This document shows, one piece after another, positions 28,002 to 35,546 of a stretch of DNA of 40,677 nt. The stretch spans positions 1 through 40,677 of the IMG/VR virus record IMGVR_UViG_3300027976_000082; one strand, written 5' to 3'. The notes beneath the pieces are model-generated. The model was given only the letters and a program-made list of their open reading frames with translations. It was not told the origin of the DNA and searched no databases. Both the position numbers and the translations under genes were made by a program. The number at the start of each line of letters is the position of its first letter. Positions within the stretch are counted from its first letter, which is position 1. This DNA comes from a virus.

Positions 28002-28609
28002 TGTGAGTAAAGCCTTTCTACTGCCGTTCTAGCGGCCCACCTGAGACCGTCTAGGTCTCTGTCGTTAAGGATTTCAATGTCCACAAGGTCCTCCGCCAGC
28101 GGCTTCTCAGATGCGTGACCGTCCTCATCAGAGCCAAAGCGGACCACCCGGATGATATCCCCTCCCACGGCCCGAATCGCTTCGGCCTCATTTGAGAAGC
28201 GTGCATCAGTGATAATCAGAAGCTCTTTGGTGTGATCAAGGTCTTTTGGCAGCAGGCGTTCAATCCAGAAGCGGTCACCAAACATTTGGCGATGAGCTTC
28301 GGTTCCGTAGAACTGCAAAAATTCTCGTCCCGAGACCTCAAGACGGTCGGGGACATCAAGACGGTCGGGGACATCTGCCGTCGTCGTTGAGAAGAACACC
28401 GAAACCGTTCCTGATTCCTTAAGATCTTCGCAAAAGGACATACCATCGTGGTCGTTGGTGAACCCAAAGGCACGGGCTGCACTCAGCTTGAGCTTGTCAG
28501 CAAACGCCTGCTGACGAGCGGGCAAGCTGTGTTCTTCGGCCCACTCCAGCATAAAGTCTGCAACGGTGTTTTTGCCGCTTCGCTTTTTCCCTGTGATCCC
28601 TATCAGCAT
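27989..28609 (-). CDS. Deoxynucleoside monophosphate kinase
   Basis: A 206-aa protein beginning MLIGITGKKRSGKNTVADFM, a Walker A of the phage dNMP kinase type (T4 gp1 family), with REFLQFYGTEAHRQMFGDRF (Q-FGTE/GR pattern for the nucleobase), LLIITDARFSNEAEAIRAVG and IIRVVR. These enzymes phosphorylate dNMPs to raise dNTP supply. A direct 18-bp duplication inserts VPDRLD-VPDRLE around residues 80-91. The start is coupled to a 32-aa frame (TAATG). Confidence 0.85.
   Translation of the reverse strand: MLIGITGKKRSGKNTVADFMLEWAEEHSLPARQQAFADKLKLSAARAFGFTNDHDGMSFCEDLKESGTVSVFFSTTTADVPDRLDVPDRLEVSGREFLQFYGTEAHRQMFGDRFWIERLLPKDLDHTKELLIITDARFSNEAEAIRAVGGDIIRVVRFGSDEDGHASEKPLAEDLVDIEILNDRDLDGLRWAARTAVERLYSQWLS
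28340..28375. repeat. 18-bp tandem duplication inside the dNMP kinase gene
   Basis: The 18-bp unit AAGACGGTCGGGGACATC is repeated exactly at 28340-28357 and 28358-28375. It adds six in-frame residues to a surface-like region between the P-loop and the nucleobase-binding motif. The two copies are identical, so the duplication looks recent. Confidence 0.85.
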
Positions 28610-28707
28610 TACCGGCCCTTGAATTTGTCCAGTGTAAATTTGACCACACTGATCGTAGACCTAATGGTAGCCCCGATAAAATCGAGGACTTTTTCAGTCT
28701 TCGTCAT
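28609..28707 (-). CDS. 32-aa peptide
   Basis: The frame reads MTKTEKVLDFIGATIRSTIS, then VVKFTLDKFKGR, an amphipathic basic helix. It starts inside the 48-aa gene, overlapping it by 14 nt, and its stop overlaps the dNMP kinase start (TAATG). The tight overlaps on both sides are typical of this genome and support translation; function unknown. Confidence 0.5.
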   Translation of the reverse strand: MTKTEKVLDFIGATIRSTISVVKFTLDKFKGR

Positions 28708-28840
28708 CTTCTAGACCCAAGTCTGCGACCAGCTCGATCAAATAGTTAATCTGCTTTTCGATGTTTCTAATTCGTTCTTCAAATTCGTCTTTACGGTCGT
28801 CCCAAACCTGACCGGTTCTATGCTTTCTGGACTCTGTCAT
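28694..28840 (-). CDS. 48-aa coiled-coil protein
   Basis: It begins MTESRKHRTGQVWDDRKDEF and continues EERIRNIEKQINYLIELVAD, a short coiled coil with an acidic end (LGLEDDED). The start overlaps the preceding stop by ATGA. No family is recognised. Composition and overlap support it as a real small gene. Confidence 0.55.
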   Translation of the reverse strand: MTESRKHRTGQVWDDRKDEFEERIRNIEKQINYLIELVADLGLEDDED

Positions 28841-29085
28841 TCGCCGTCCCTCTGCTTGATCAGCTCGTTCATCTCGGCTTGAGCGATGTTCTCAAGATCT
28901 TCTCTTAGGGCGAGAGTGCGGTCTGTCTGGAAATTCTTGATCTCCTTCTCGTCCCAGTCCTCGGGGACGGTGAACTTGCGCGACATGCTGTAGTGAAAGT
29001 CAGCGCTGTACTCGAATTTGACGATTTGGACCTTCCCGCCAACTGAGGCGCTTACGCTTACTTCGGTACAAATTGGATCAGCCAT
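28837..29085 (-). CDS. Hypothetical protein, 82 aa
   Basis: It begins MADPICTEVSVSASVGGKVQ, a beta-rich half (IVKFEYSADFHYSMSRKFTV) followed by a charged helix (LALREDLENIAQAEMNELIK). It is not recognised. AAGGAG lies 9 nt before the ATG. Confidence 0.65.
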   Translation of the reverse strand: MADPICTEVSVSASVGGKVQIVKFEYSADFHYSMSRKFTVPEDWDEKEIKNFQTDRTLALREDLENIAQAEMNELIKQRDGE

Positions 29086-29102
29086 TTGCTCTCTCCTTGA
29101 CT

Positions 29103-29294
29103 TTATGTTCGGGTAACGCTCACGAGGTAGCCGTGCTTTTTCGCAACTTCGCTGACCGCATTAGCCACCTCGGCAGCATGCGAATCCGGCATTGGCCGAC
29201 CGCCCACGTCATAGGCGACGACACAAACGGCCCTTGGCCTGTGCTGATAGGCTTCGCGCTTGTTGCGCTTGGATCCTTTTTTACTATTAGACAT
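29103..29294 (-). CDS. Small basic protein, 63 aa
   Basis: It begins MSNSKKGSKRNKREAYQHRP with a strongly basic N-terminus, followed by a compact alpha/beta part (AVCVVAYDVGGRPMPDSHAA). No family is certain. The ATG at 29294 was chosen for its AAGGGG site 2-3 nt upstream; a longer frame upstream lies inside the phosphoesterase gene. It starts 7 nt after that gene stops. Confidence 0.6.
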   Translation of the reverse strand: MSNSKKGSKRNKREAYQHRPRAVCVVAYDVGGRPMPDSHAAEVANAVSEVAKKHGYLVSVTRT

Positions 29295-29301
29295 TATCCC
29301 C

Positions 29302-30570
29302 TTACGAATATCGCTGGTCGCGATATAGTAGGACCCCGTCAACATAAGTGGCAAGGTCGATGGAAAACCGACCATCGGGCCACACCTCAGCCACGGCAAA
29401 GCCGTTCTGCCAGTCTGGGGCGACGGCGTACCCCAGACCATCTTCGATACGACACATGCAGCCAGTTTCGACAGCAGTATTCACTATTGGCTTTCCATCA
29501 ATGGTGAACTTCGTTTGGTGGACTCGCGACTGTCGATGCGTGTGACCCACGATGATGCTATGACCCAAATGGTCAAGCGTTGCGTGAGCAGACGCGCCGC
29601 TGTTCTTGCGAGCGATCCAACCGTGACGGGCTGCCAAAAAGTCTGAGATCCGCACTTGGGCGTGATCGTATGAGCCATTCGGTTCGATAAACTCAACGCC
29701 CAATTCGTCAAGCCTCAATAGCAAACGAGGAGAGTGGATAGACGGAAGGTCCGGCAACTCCTCTACTTCTGCTGGCTTAAGGCCGTAGAAGTCAGCAATG
29801 TTGTTAATGACCGCACGACGAAGACGCTCGTCATGGTTTCCGGCCAGCTTCTTCCATTGGGTTTCAGGAGACGCAGCCCGATAATCGTAGATGATCTGTC
29901 CGGCTGCGTTGACGCACTCCTGCGTGGTAGCAGCCCACACCGGATCGTCCGGGTGGCGGCTGATCTTCGGGAGGTCGATGGTGTCTCCGATGAAAATGCC
30001 TTCGTCGGGACGATTGACGTCTATCCAGTTTAGGAATAGCGCGTGCAGTTCCTTGTCGTGATAGGGGGCCTGATGATCTCCAACGCAGACCACCCTGCGA
30101 GGCTGACCGGTGTTTTTCTTGGGCCTTGCCTTGGGGAGATCAACATTAATTTGAGCCGGTTCAGGCCACTCAGGCCACTGGATGTCTTTTATCCGGCGGC
30201 AATTAACCTTGAGCTGCTTCAAGACATCGCCGGTTGGCGAATCCCATTCGTTCACTGTAACCGATGTTACTTCCCACTCCTCCGGCTCCAGCCCTCGCTC
30301 TTTGAGCAAATCCTCGGGGTTGCTGTAGTCCAAGGACGGCTTGCTGGTAAGAATCGCGTCATCGCCAGTGATCTTGGTCTGCCCCTGAAACCCTTGATCC
30401 TCCGCAGGGAGACCCCAACGACGGAGTGCGCGCCTGATGCTGCGCTCACTGGTTGACACCCCTAGCTGGGTGAGTGCTCTGACAACGTCGGGATTCGAGT
30501 AGCCTCCGACCGAGACCCAAGTCTCAATCTTCTGACGATATTGGTCCAGCGGACTCTGCGTCGATTTCAC
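29302..30570 (-). CDS. Calcineurin-like metallophosphoesterase with N-terminal HTH
   Basis: A product of about 422 aa. The N-terminal 60 residues contain a helix-turn-helix-like VVRALTQLGVSTSERSIRRA. The catalytic domain has VVCVGDHQAPYHD, IFIGDTIDLPK, KLAGNHDERLR and IIVGHTHRQS, the GDxH/GDxxD/GNHDE/GHTH signature of dinuclear metallophosphoesterases. Related phage genes often lie beside the terminase and portal genes, where the enzyme may act on DNA. A GTG at 30570 has AGGAG at a proper distance and was preferred over the ATG at 30588. It overlaps the portal gene by 47 nt. Confidence 0.85.
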   Translation of the reverse strand: MKSTQSPLDQYRQKIETWVSVGGYSNPDVVRALTQLGVSTSERSIRRALRRWGLPAEDQGFQGQTKITGDDAILTSKPSLDYSNPEDLLKERGLEPEEWEVTSVTVNEWDSPTGDVLKQLKVNCRRIKDIQWPEWPEPAQINVDLPKARPKKNTGQPRRVVCVGDHQAPYHDKELHALFLNWIDVNRPDEGIFIGDTIDLPKISRHPDDPVWAATTQECVNAAGQIIYDYRAASPETQWKKLAGNHDERLRRAVINNIADFYGLKPAEVEELPDLPSIHSPRLLLRLDELGVEFIEPNGSYDHAQVRISDFLAARHGWIARKNSGASAHATLDHLGHSIIVGHTHRQSRVHQTKFTIDGKPIVNTAVETGCMCRIEDGLGYAVAPDWQNGFAVAEVWPDGRFSIDLATYVDGVLLYRDQRYS

Positions 30571-32803
30571 TTGGCTCCTGAACGGCATCCTCGTCTATGA
30601 AGCTATAACTCTTACGCTTCGCAGCCTTTGGCAGCCTATGAATGGTTTTACCCTCTGCTTCTTCTCTTTTGAGCATCGGGCCTGTATCAGCAATGTTACC
30701 AGCAATCTTATCAGATTGCGAATCTTCGTCGTCTGTGTTCTGCACACTAGAGGGACGCGGCATCCCGGGGCGGCGCTCGAAGCTCGCGGGCGGAGCGAAA
30801 CCGTTGCCCGGAGCATCGGGACCATTAGGTGAAATCGGCGGGGGACCTCCGCCCGGAACTGGCGGTTGTGCTGTTGGTCCAAGCAGTCCGTCTGGCGGTG
30901 ACGGCATTACAATGCTCTCGCCGGGTCCACCCATGCCCGGAGGAGGAGGTCCACCCATCCCCGGCGGGGGAGGTCCACCACCCATGCCCATCGGTGGCAA
31001 GCCTCCCGGCGAAGCAGACTGACCGGGATCAGGATTGAGGACGCTTTCTACCTCAGCCTTAAGGTCGGGCGGGATCGGAAGACCGGCAGTCTTAAGGGCC
31101 TTGTAGGTCTTCATCTTGGCCTCTTGCTGCTTGATGGTCTTCTCAACCAATTCATCGTTGTACTCGTCGACATACTCACTAATGTCGTCCTGAACGCCGA
31201 CCATAAGCTTGTTGTCCGGGATGGGGACTCCCATGGCCCGCATGGTCTGAAGGAATTGTCTTTCAGTGGCCTCATCGCGTAGATCCAAGGTCTCAAACTC
31301 TAGCTCTGGGATCAGCAGCTTGTGCCGCTCCTCAATGCGCTTCTCGCCGGTCTCCTCGTCATGGATGACGACCTCTTCAAAAATCGGAATGCGGGTGCCG
31401 CCCTTGTTGTCATAGTCATAATGTTCTTGCGCCTCAGCCACGACAAGTGCGCGGGACTTGAAATGGCGCTTCAACCAATCTTGGAACGTGCGCAGGATCT
31501 GGTTAAGAAACTCAGCCTGAAGCGCGCTAGAGGCGTAAGGCTGAGAATTGGAACCAGCCGAAAGTAGAGACGGGTTGACGCCAAAGATCTGCATGATCCG
31601 GCGTTCGATGCGGTCGAAGTCGTCACCAAGACGAGGCATCTGCTCGCGGCCGAAAACGTTCTCTATCTCCAAGCCGAAGTGATGGACCAGCAAACGGAAG
31701 TCTGAGGAAAGGGCTAGGTCCATGTCGTCTCGGAAAGCATCCAGCTCGTCTGGCGAAGGGACCCACGGACCTTGACCGTCTCCAAGATCTAGAACGCCAA
31801 GGCGAGCGAGGATAAGCGGAGAGTAAAGGCGCTCAGCGATGGCGTCTTGCGATGCAAGCAGCTTCTCCTCGTGGATCAGCGTGCGGAGACCACGAAGCAG
31901 AATGGGGGTGCCGTGATCATCCCAAGTCGTGTGCTTGTTAGCGACCTGTTTGAGCAGTACCGAAGAGATCGGGATGTGCTCATTGCGCAGCAGGTACGGA
32001 ATCAGCTCTGGGAAGCTCTGCTGGAGCTGCTTATACTCCTTGGCGGGCGACTGCGACTGGGCCAACTTCTTAAGATATTGAGGCGGGACGATTTTAAGCT
32101 GCTTGGATCCGAGTAGAGGAAAGTTCTCAATGACGATGTCCTCGGGATTGATTAGCTCCTCGCTCTCCCATACGCCCAAGTCCTCGTCGAAGGAACCCAG
32201 AGGGAAAGCCTCGCCAACAGTCCAGTATTCGCGACCCAAGCCAACCAAAAACTCCGCGTAATCAAGTTGATCAAAGAAAAGGTCTTCATAGAACCCTTGG
32301 AGATGCTTGTCTTTGCACTTCATGCTCATCCCAACCAACGGGAAACGCGTGAAAATGTCGATTAGGATAGGAACCAGATAGTGAGTGGCGTAATAAAGCC
32401 GCAGCCACTTATGCAGCTTGTGGCGATGTCCTTCATCGGCCACATTCCACGGAAGACCCGACAGATCCCAGTACTCAAGCGGATCATAAAAACGCGGGAT
32501 CGCAGCATAAACGTCTCCGCTGCCCGTTGACCCAGACTTGCGGATAGAGGAGGCGCGACGTTGACTACCCATCGCTCGAACAAGCCGAGTGTTAGCTTCA
32601 ATCTCAGCAGCACTGGAGTTCTGACCATTGGCCATCGCGCTCGTCAGATCGGCGTGACGAGCCTTCGTGCCCATAGAGGCCATTTCGTGCATCGACGCCG
32701 CCTGTAGCTTGGCGCGAGCAGCATTCTTTGGAAGCGCCACTCCGCGCTTCTTAAGGTTATCGACCGCCGCGTCTAAGCGGGAGGTTTCACTTTTCTTTGC
32801 CAT
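30524..32803 (-). CDS. Phage portal protein
   Basis: A 759-aa protein. Segments typical of a portal are LIDIFTRFPLVGMSMKCKDK, REYWTVGEAFPLGSF, DIVIENFPLLGSKQL, LLRGLRTLIHEEKLLASQDA, RIERRIMQIFGVNPSLLSAG and ALQAEFLNQILRTFQDWLKR. These helices and the (P)..L..G pattern match portal proteins that form the dodecamer for DNA entry. Residues about 600-700 are a long Pro/Gly/Met-rich linker (many PPPPGMGG units), unusual for a portal and probably disordered. TATAAC ends 5 nt before the ATG, suggesting another leaderless start. Confidence 0.85.
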   Translation of the reverse strand: MAKKSETSRLDAAVDNLKKRGVALPKNAARAKLQAASMHEMASMGTKARHADLTSAMANGQNSSAAEIEANTRLVRAMGSQRRASSIRKSGSTGSGDVYAAIPRFYDPLEYWDLSGLPWNVADEGHRHKLHKWLRLYYATHYLVPILIDIFTRFPLVGMSMKCKDKHLQGFYEDLFFDQLDYAEFLVGLGREYWTVGEAFPLGSFDEDLGVWESEELINPEDIVIENFPLLGSKQLKIVPPQYLKKLAQSQSPAKEYKQLQQSFPELIPYLLRNEHIPISSVLLKQVANKHTTWDDHGTPILLRGLRTLIHEEKLLASQDAIAERLYSPLILARLGVLDLGDGQGPWVPSPDELDAFRDDMDLALSSDFRLLVHHFGLEIENVFGREQMPRLGDDFDRIERRIMQIFGVNPSLLSAGSNSQPYASSALQAEFLNQILRTFQDWLKRHFKSRALVVAEAQEHYDYDNKGGTRIPIFEEVVIHDEETGEKRIEERHKLLIPELEFETLDLRDEATERQFLQTMRAMGVPIPDNKLMVGVQDDISEYVDEYNDELVEKTIKQQEAKMKTYKALKTAGLPIPPDLKAEVESVLNPDPGQSASPGGLPPMGMGGGPPPPGMGGPPPPGMGGPGESIVMPSPPDGLLGPTAQPPVPGGGPPPISPNGPDAPGNGFAPPASFERRPGMPRPSSVQNTDDEDSQSDKIAGNIADTGPMLKREEAEGKTIHRLPKAAKRKSYSFIDEDAVQEPSEIDAESAGPISSED

Positions 32804-32814
32804 CAGTGGTTATA
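32804..32814 (-). promoter_or_regulatory. Possible leaderless promoter of the portal gene
   Basis: On the minus strand TATAAC (32814-32809) is followed by 5 nt and the ATG at 32803. There is no clear -35 box and no ribosome site near the start. It is weaker than the other examples. Confidence 0.35.
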
Positions 32815-32834
32815 GCCCCGTTTGGGCCTATTCC

Positions 32835-32888
32835 CTATCGCTGGCAGGATCCGTAGCAGTTACCGTTACAAGAGCAAGGGTTGGTCAT
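32835..32888 (-). CDS. 17-aa Cys-rich microprotein
   Basis: The frame reads MTNPCSCNGNCYGSCQR: four cysteines in 17 residues (CxCx3Cx3C). Its ATG overlaps the TGA of the 426-aa gene (ATGA), which favours coupled translation. It lies between two virion-type genes. Very short frames can arise by chance, but the cysteine spacing and overlap make it worth recording. Confidence 0.4.
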   Translation of the reverse strand: MTNPCSCNGNCYGSCQR

Positions 32889-34165
32889 CGAACAGTCCTT
32901 TCGTACTCGGCAACAGCCGACATGTCATTATCTAGCTCTTCTATAATGTCTCGGATCGGATTACGATCTGGATCAGTTTTGGACTCGCGGTCAAGCCATT
33001 CGCCGACGCCGCGACCGCGCATCTTCTCTCGCCGAGCCTGCGCGTCGGCGCGTCGGTCGGGTTGGCCAAAAATAGCGCGGTGGTTTTCATCTACAATCGG
33101 TTGGACGCCTTCTGGAACCGGTTCGGAACCATATCCTACACCGTTGGGGTGCATGTCCCTATCGAACATTGCTACAGGCTCCCCACGGTGATTAAGCACA
33201 GTGTGGAGGCTGTTACCGGGTTCGAGAGGCCGATACGAAATCGGTGTCGGCCCCGGCATCCCGTCCTCTCCCGGAGGAGCCTGCTGGCGCGGCCCGGGCA
33301 TCCACATCGCACCACAATTACCAAGTGCGTCGCAATGTTCAGGTGTCGACGGAACGACCTGATACCCTCCCTCGTTCGCTTGGCGAGAGGTCACTGGGTC
33401 AGCTTGATTGCCTTTTGGGAAGGTGCCAGTGCTCGGTTGCTCGATGTTGCGCTCAGTGTTTTGAGCGTCTTTGTCAGCAGTAGGAAGATCCTCTTTTTTA
33501 AGAACATCGGAAGTTAGCTCTGGCGTAGAATGACTGTAATCGCTGGTTCCCTTTTCGACATCTCCGCGACCCGCCGCAGTAACATCTTGTTCATCGTTAG
33601 GGACGGGCGAATTATCTCCCTCGGTGTCGATTTCCGTATGCTTGTGACCCTTTTCGTCTCCGGCCTTGCTCTTGTCAATCTTGGGGGAAGGTCCGCCTTG
33701 AGCATCGGCATTGCCCTTGGGAAGCTTTTCACGCTTTACAGCGCCACCAGACCCTTTAGGAGCTTCTGCGCCTTGGCGACTACTCTGTGCTAAAAAATTG
33801 TTCGGATCTTCGACAGTGCCGCCATCAATGGTTCCGTGACCCACAGCAGAGGGAGCGTCAGCCAGCAACTCGTCGATATTCTTCTGCTCTTCAGCCTGCC
33901 GCTCGAAGTTTCCGTACCGGTTGCGAATAACCTTTTCGACGCGTTCGGCAACGACTCCATACTCCTCGCCAACCTCAGCGGCAATCCGCTGGATGTCGTC
34001 GATTACAAGCGACATACGGGAGTTGAGATCAGCCTGATTAGTAGCGTTGGAAAGGAAGCCGCCAAGCTGGTCTTTGACGCGCTTGTTGGCGACAGATACA
34101 GCTTGGCGTCCGGCCACACGCTCAGTGTCGTCGGTGGCTGCTAGGTGTTCGAAAAGTCCGCTCAT
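32885..34165 (-). CDS. Virion-type protein with disordered middle, 426 aa
   Basis: The first 110 residues (MSGLFEHLAATDDTERVAGR to IRNRYGNFERQAEEQKNIDE) are helical. Residues 110-270 are low complexity (KGSGGAVKREKLPKGNADAQ). The C-terminal part is Pro-rich and then helical (REKMRGRGVGEWLDRESKTD). Its position directly upstream of the portal gene suggests a head or portal-associated protein, possibly scaffold- or protease-like, but no catalytic motif is seen. The start is set by a TTGTAA/TAAGAT promoter. Confidence 0.6.
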   Translation of the reverse strand: MSGLFEHLAATDDTERVAGRQAVSVANKRVKDQLGGFLSNATNQADLNSRMSLVIDDIQRIAAEVGEEYGVVAERVEKVIRNRYGNFERQAEEQKNIDELLADAPSAVGHGTIDGGTVEDPNNFLAQSSRQGAEAPKGSGGAVKREKLPKGNADAQGGPSPKIDKSKAGDEKGHKHTEIDTEGDNSPVPNDEQDVTAAGRGDVEKGTSDYSHSTPELTSDVLKKEDLPTADKDAQNTERNIEQPSTGTFPKGNQADPVTSRQANEGGYQVVPSTPEHCDALGNCGAMWMPGPRQQAPPGEDGMPGPTPISYRPLEPGNSLHTVLNHRGEPVAMFDRDMHPNGVGYGSEPVPEGVQPIVDENHRAIFGQPDRRADAQARREKMRGRGVGEWLDRESKTDPDRNPIRDIIEELDNDMSAVAEYERTVR

Positions 34166-34199
34166 AGTTTTATCTTAGCGCAATCTCAGAAGATTACAA
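34166..34199 (-). promoter_or_regulatory. Promoter of the 426-aa gene, leaderless start
   Basis: On the minus strand: -35 TTGTAA (34199-34194), 16-nt spacer, -10 TAAGAT (34177-34172), then AAAACT and the ATG at 34165. Confidence 0.5.
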
Positions 34200-35495
34200 T
34201 CAGGTGAAGAGAATGTCGTCGGGCAGGTCCTTATAGCTGTCCTCTTCGACCGCTGCCTGCTTCTTTGTTGTCTTCTTGCGATTGAGAAGTTCGGCCTTGC
34301 GGCACCCCTCAACACGGGAAAGCCAGACCTGCTCAAACTGGTCACGAACCTCAGGGCTTGCAGCAGCCGTCTTAGATCTGATAAAGGACGACGCCACTTC
34401 GCGAGTCACGCCGGAATCGGCAAGAGCAGGACCTTCCATGCCAGCAGTGAAGGCTTCTGGACCCTCGTCCATAAGCTTCTCGTAATCGGTACCCTCGGCC
34501 TCAGCGATCATCTCATCAACCGTGTGGCTCAACCAGCTAGAGTCGCCTGCGCCCACATGCTCCTGCTCGACAACCTGTGTGCGGAACGGGGCGGGCGGCT
34601 CAAAGGCCTGAATGTCTTTGTCGGCCAGATGCTCAAGGGCTGCGTGGACCTCACCAAGCTCGAAGTCGGCCTGAACGCGGATTTGATCTAGCTCCTGCTC
34701 GGCGTCGTAACTTGCGCCTGCGCGGACAAGCTTCCCGGCCTCTAGCTTGATGGCCTTCAGCTCTTCGACACGAAGACGAAGCGAATCCTTGGAGCCGTCA
34801 TAGTCGGCTGCAAGGCGAGAGTTCAGTCCTACGACCGGAGACTCGGAGGCTTCACGGGAGGCTGACTCAAAGGTTAAATCTTGGTTGACAGGAAGGCGGA
34901 CGATGCGGCCGTTGTCGAAACGCACCGTTACTTCGTCTCCCCACATGCCACTGACACGGCCAAGGACCTTCCCCTTGAGGCCGTTGGGCGTAGACACACG
35001 CGAACCCTGATGCTGCCGGTGGAAGTCCTCATCGGATACATCGTTCGGCTCGTTTTGCGCCATGAGATCGTCTTGAATCTCTTTGGGCGGATCAGGCATC
35101 TGCGTTTCAGGAGGCGACTGCGTCTTCACAGTAGCCGCGAACTCCTCGGGCGTCACATCGTTATCCTGTAGGTCTGAGATAAGCTGAGACCAAGCGCCCT
35201 GATATTGATCAGGATGGACAGTGCCAAACTGCCTTGCCGCATCTGCGGCGTCCATCCCAAGAGACTGTAGTTCGTAGACAAGAGAGTCCCAATCGACGAC
35301 GGCTCCGGGTCCCTCCCCTTCGCCAAACTCAGAATCTTCGACGTGTATGCCGGGTTGCTGATAATTTGGACTGATGCTGCGGTCGTCGGTGTGCTCATCA
35401 TCAAAATCAGATTCTTTTACGGATGAGACAACCCTTCCGTCTACCATAGTGTAGACCTTGCCATTGTCAAAAACGTACGTTGGATCACTCTTCAT
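34200..35495 (-). CDS. Large acidic virion-type protein, 431 aa
   Basis: It begins MKSDPTYVFDNGKVYTMVDG. A barrel-like segment near residue 168-205 (LKGKVLGRVSGMWGDEVTVR) is followed by long helices (LRLRVEELKAIKLEAGKLVR, then ADFELGEVHAALEHLADKDI) and an acidic C-terminal half. No family is certain. Position between terminase and portal-associated genes suggests a structural or scaffold-like role. No ribosome site is apparent; 51 nt separate it from the terminase stop. Confidence 0.6.
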   Translation of the reverse strand: MKSDPTYVFDNGKVYTMVDGRVVSSVKESDFDDEHTDDRSISPNYQQPGIHVEDSEFGEGEGPGAVVDWDSLVYELQSLGMDAADAARQFGTVHPDQYQGAWSQLISDLQDNDVTPEEFAATVKTQSPPETQMPDPPKEIQDDLMAQNEPNDVSDEDFHRQHQGSRVSTPNGLKGKVLGRVSGMWGDEVTVRFDNGRIVRLPVNQDLTFESASREASESPVVGLNSRLAADYDGSKDSLRLRVEELKAIKLEAGKLVRAGASYDAEQELDQIRVQADFELGEVHAALEHLADKDIQAFEPPAPFRTQVVEQEHVGAGDSSWLSHTVDEMIAEAEGTDYEKLMDEGPEAFTAGMEGPALADSGVTREVASSFIRSKTAAASPEVRDQFEQVWLSRVEGCRKAELLNRKKTTKKQAAVEEDSYKDLPDDILFT

Positions 35496-35546
35496 GTCAA
35501 TTGTTATTGCGTAGCCCGGACGAGGTTTATAGGTGCAAAACCCGAT

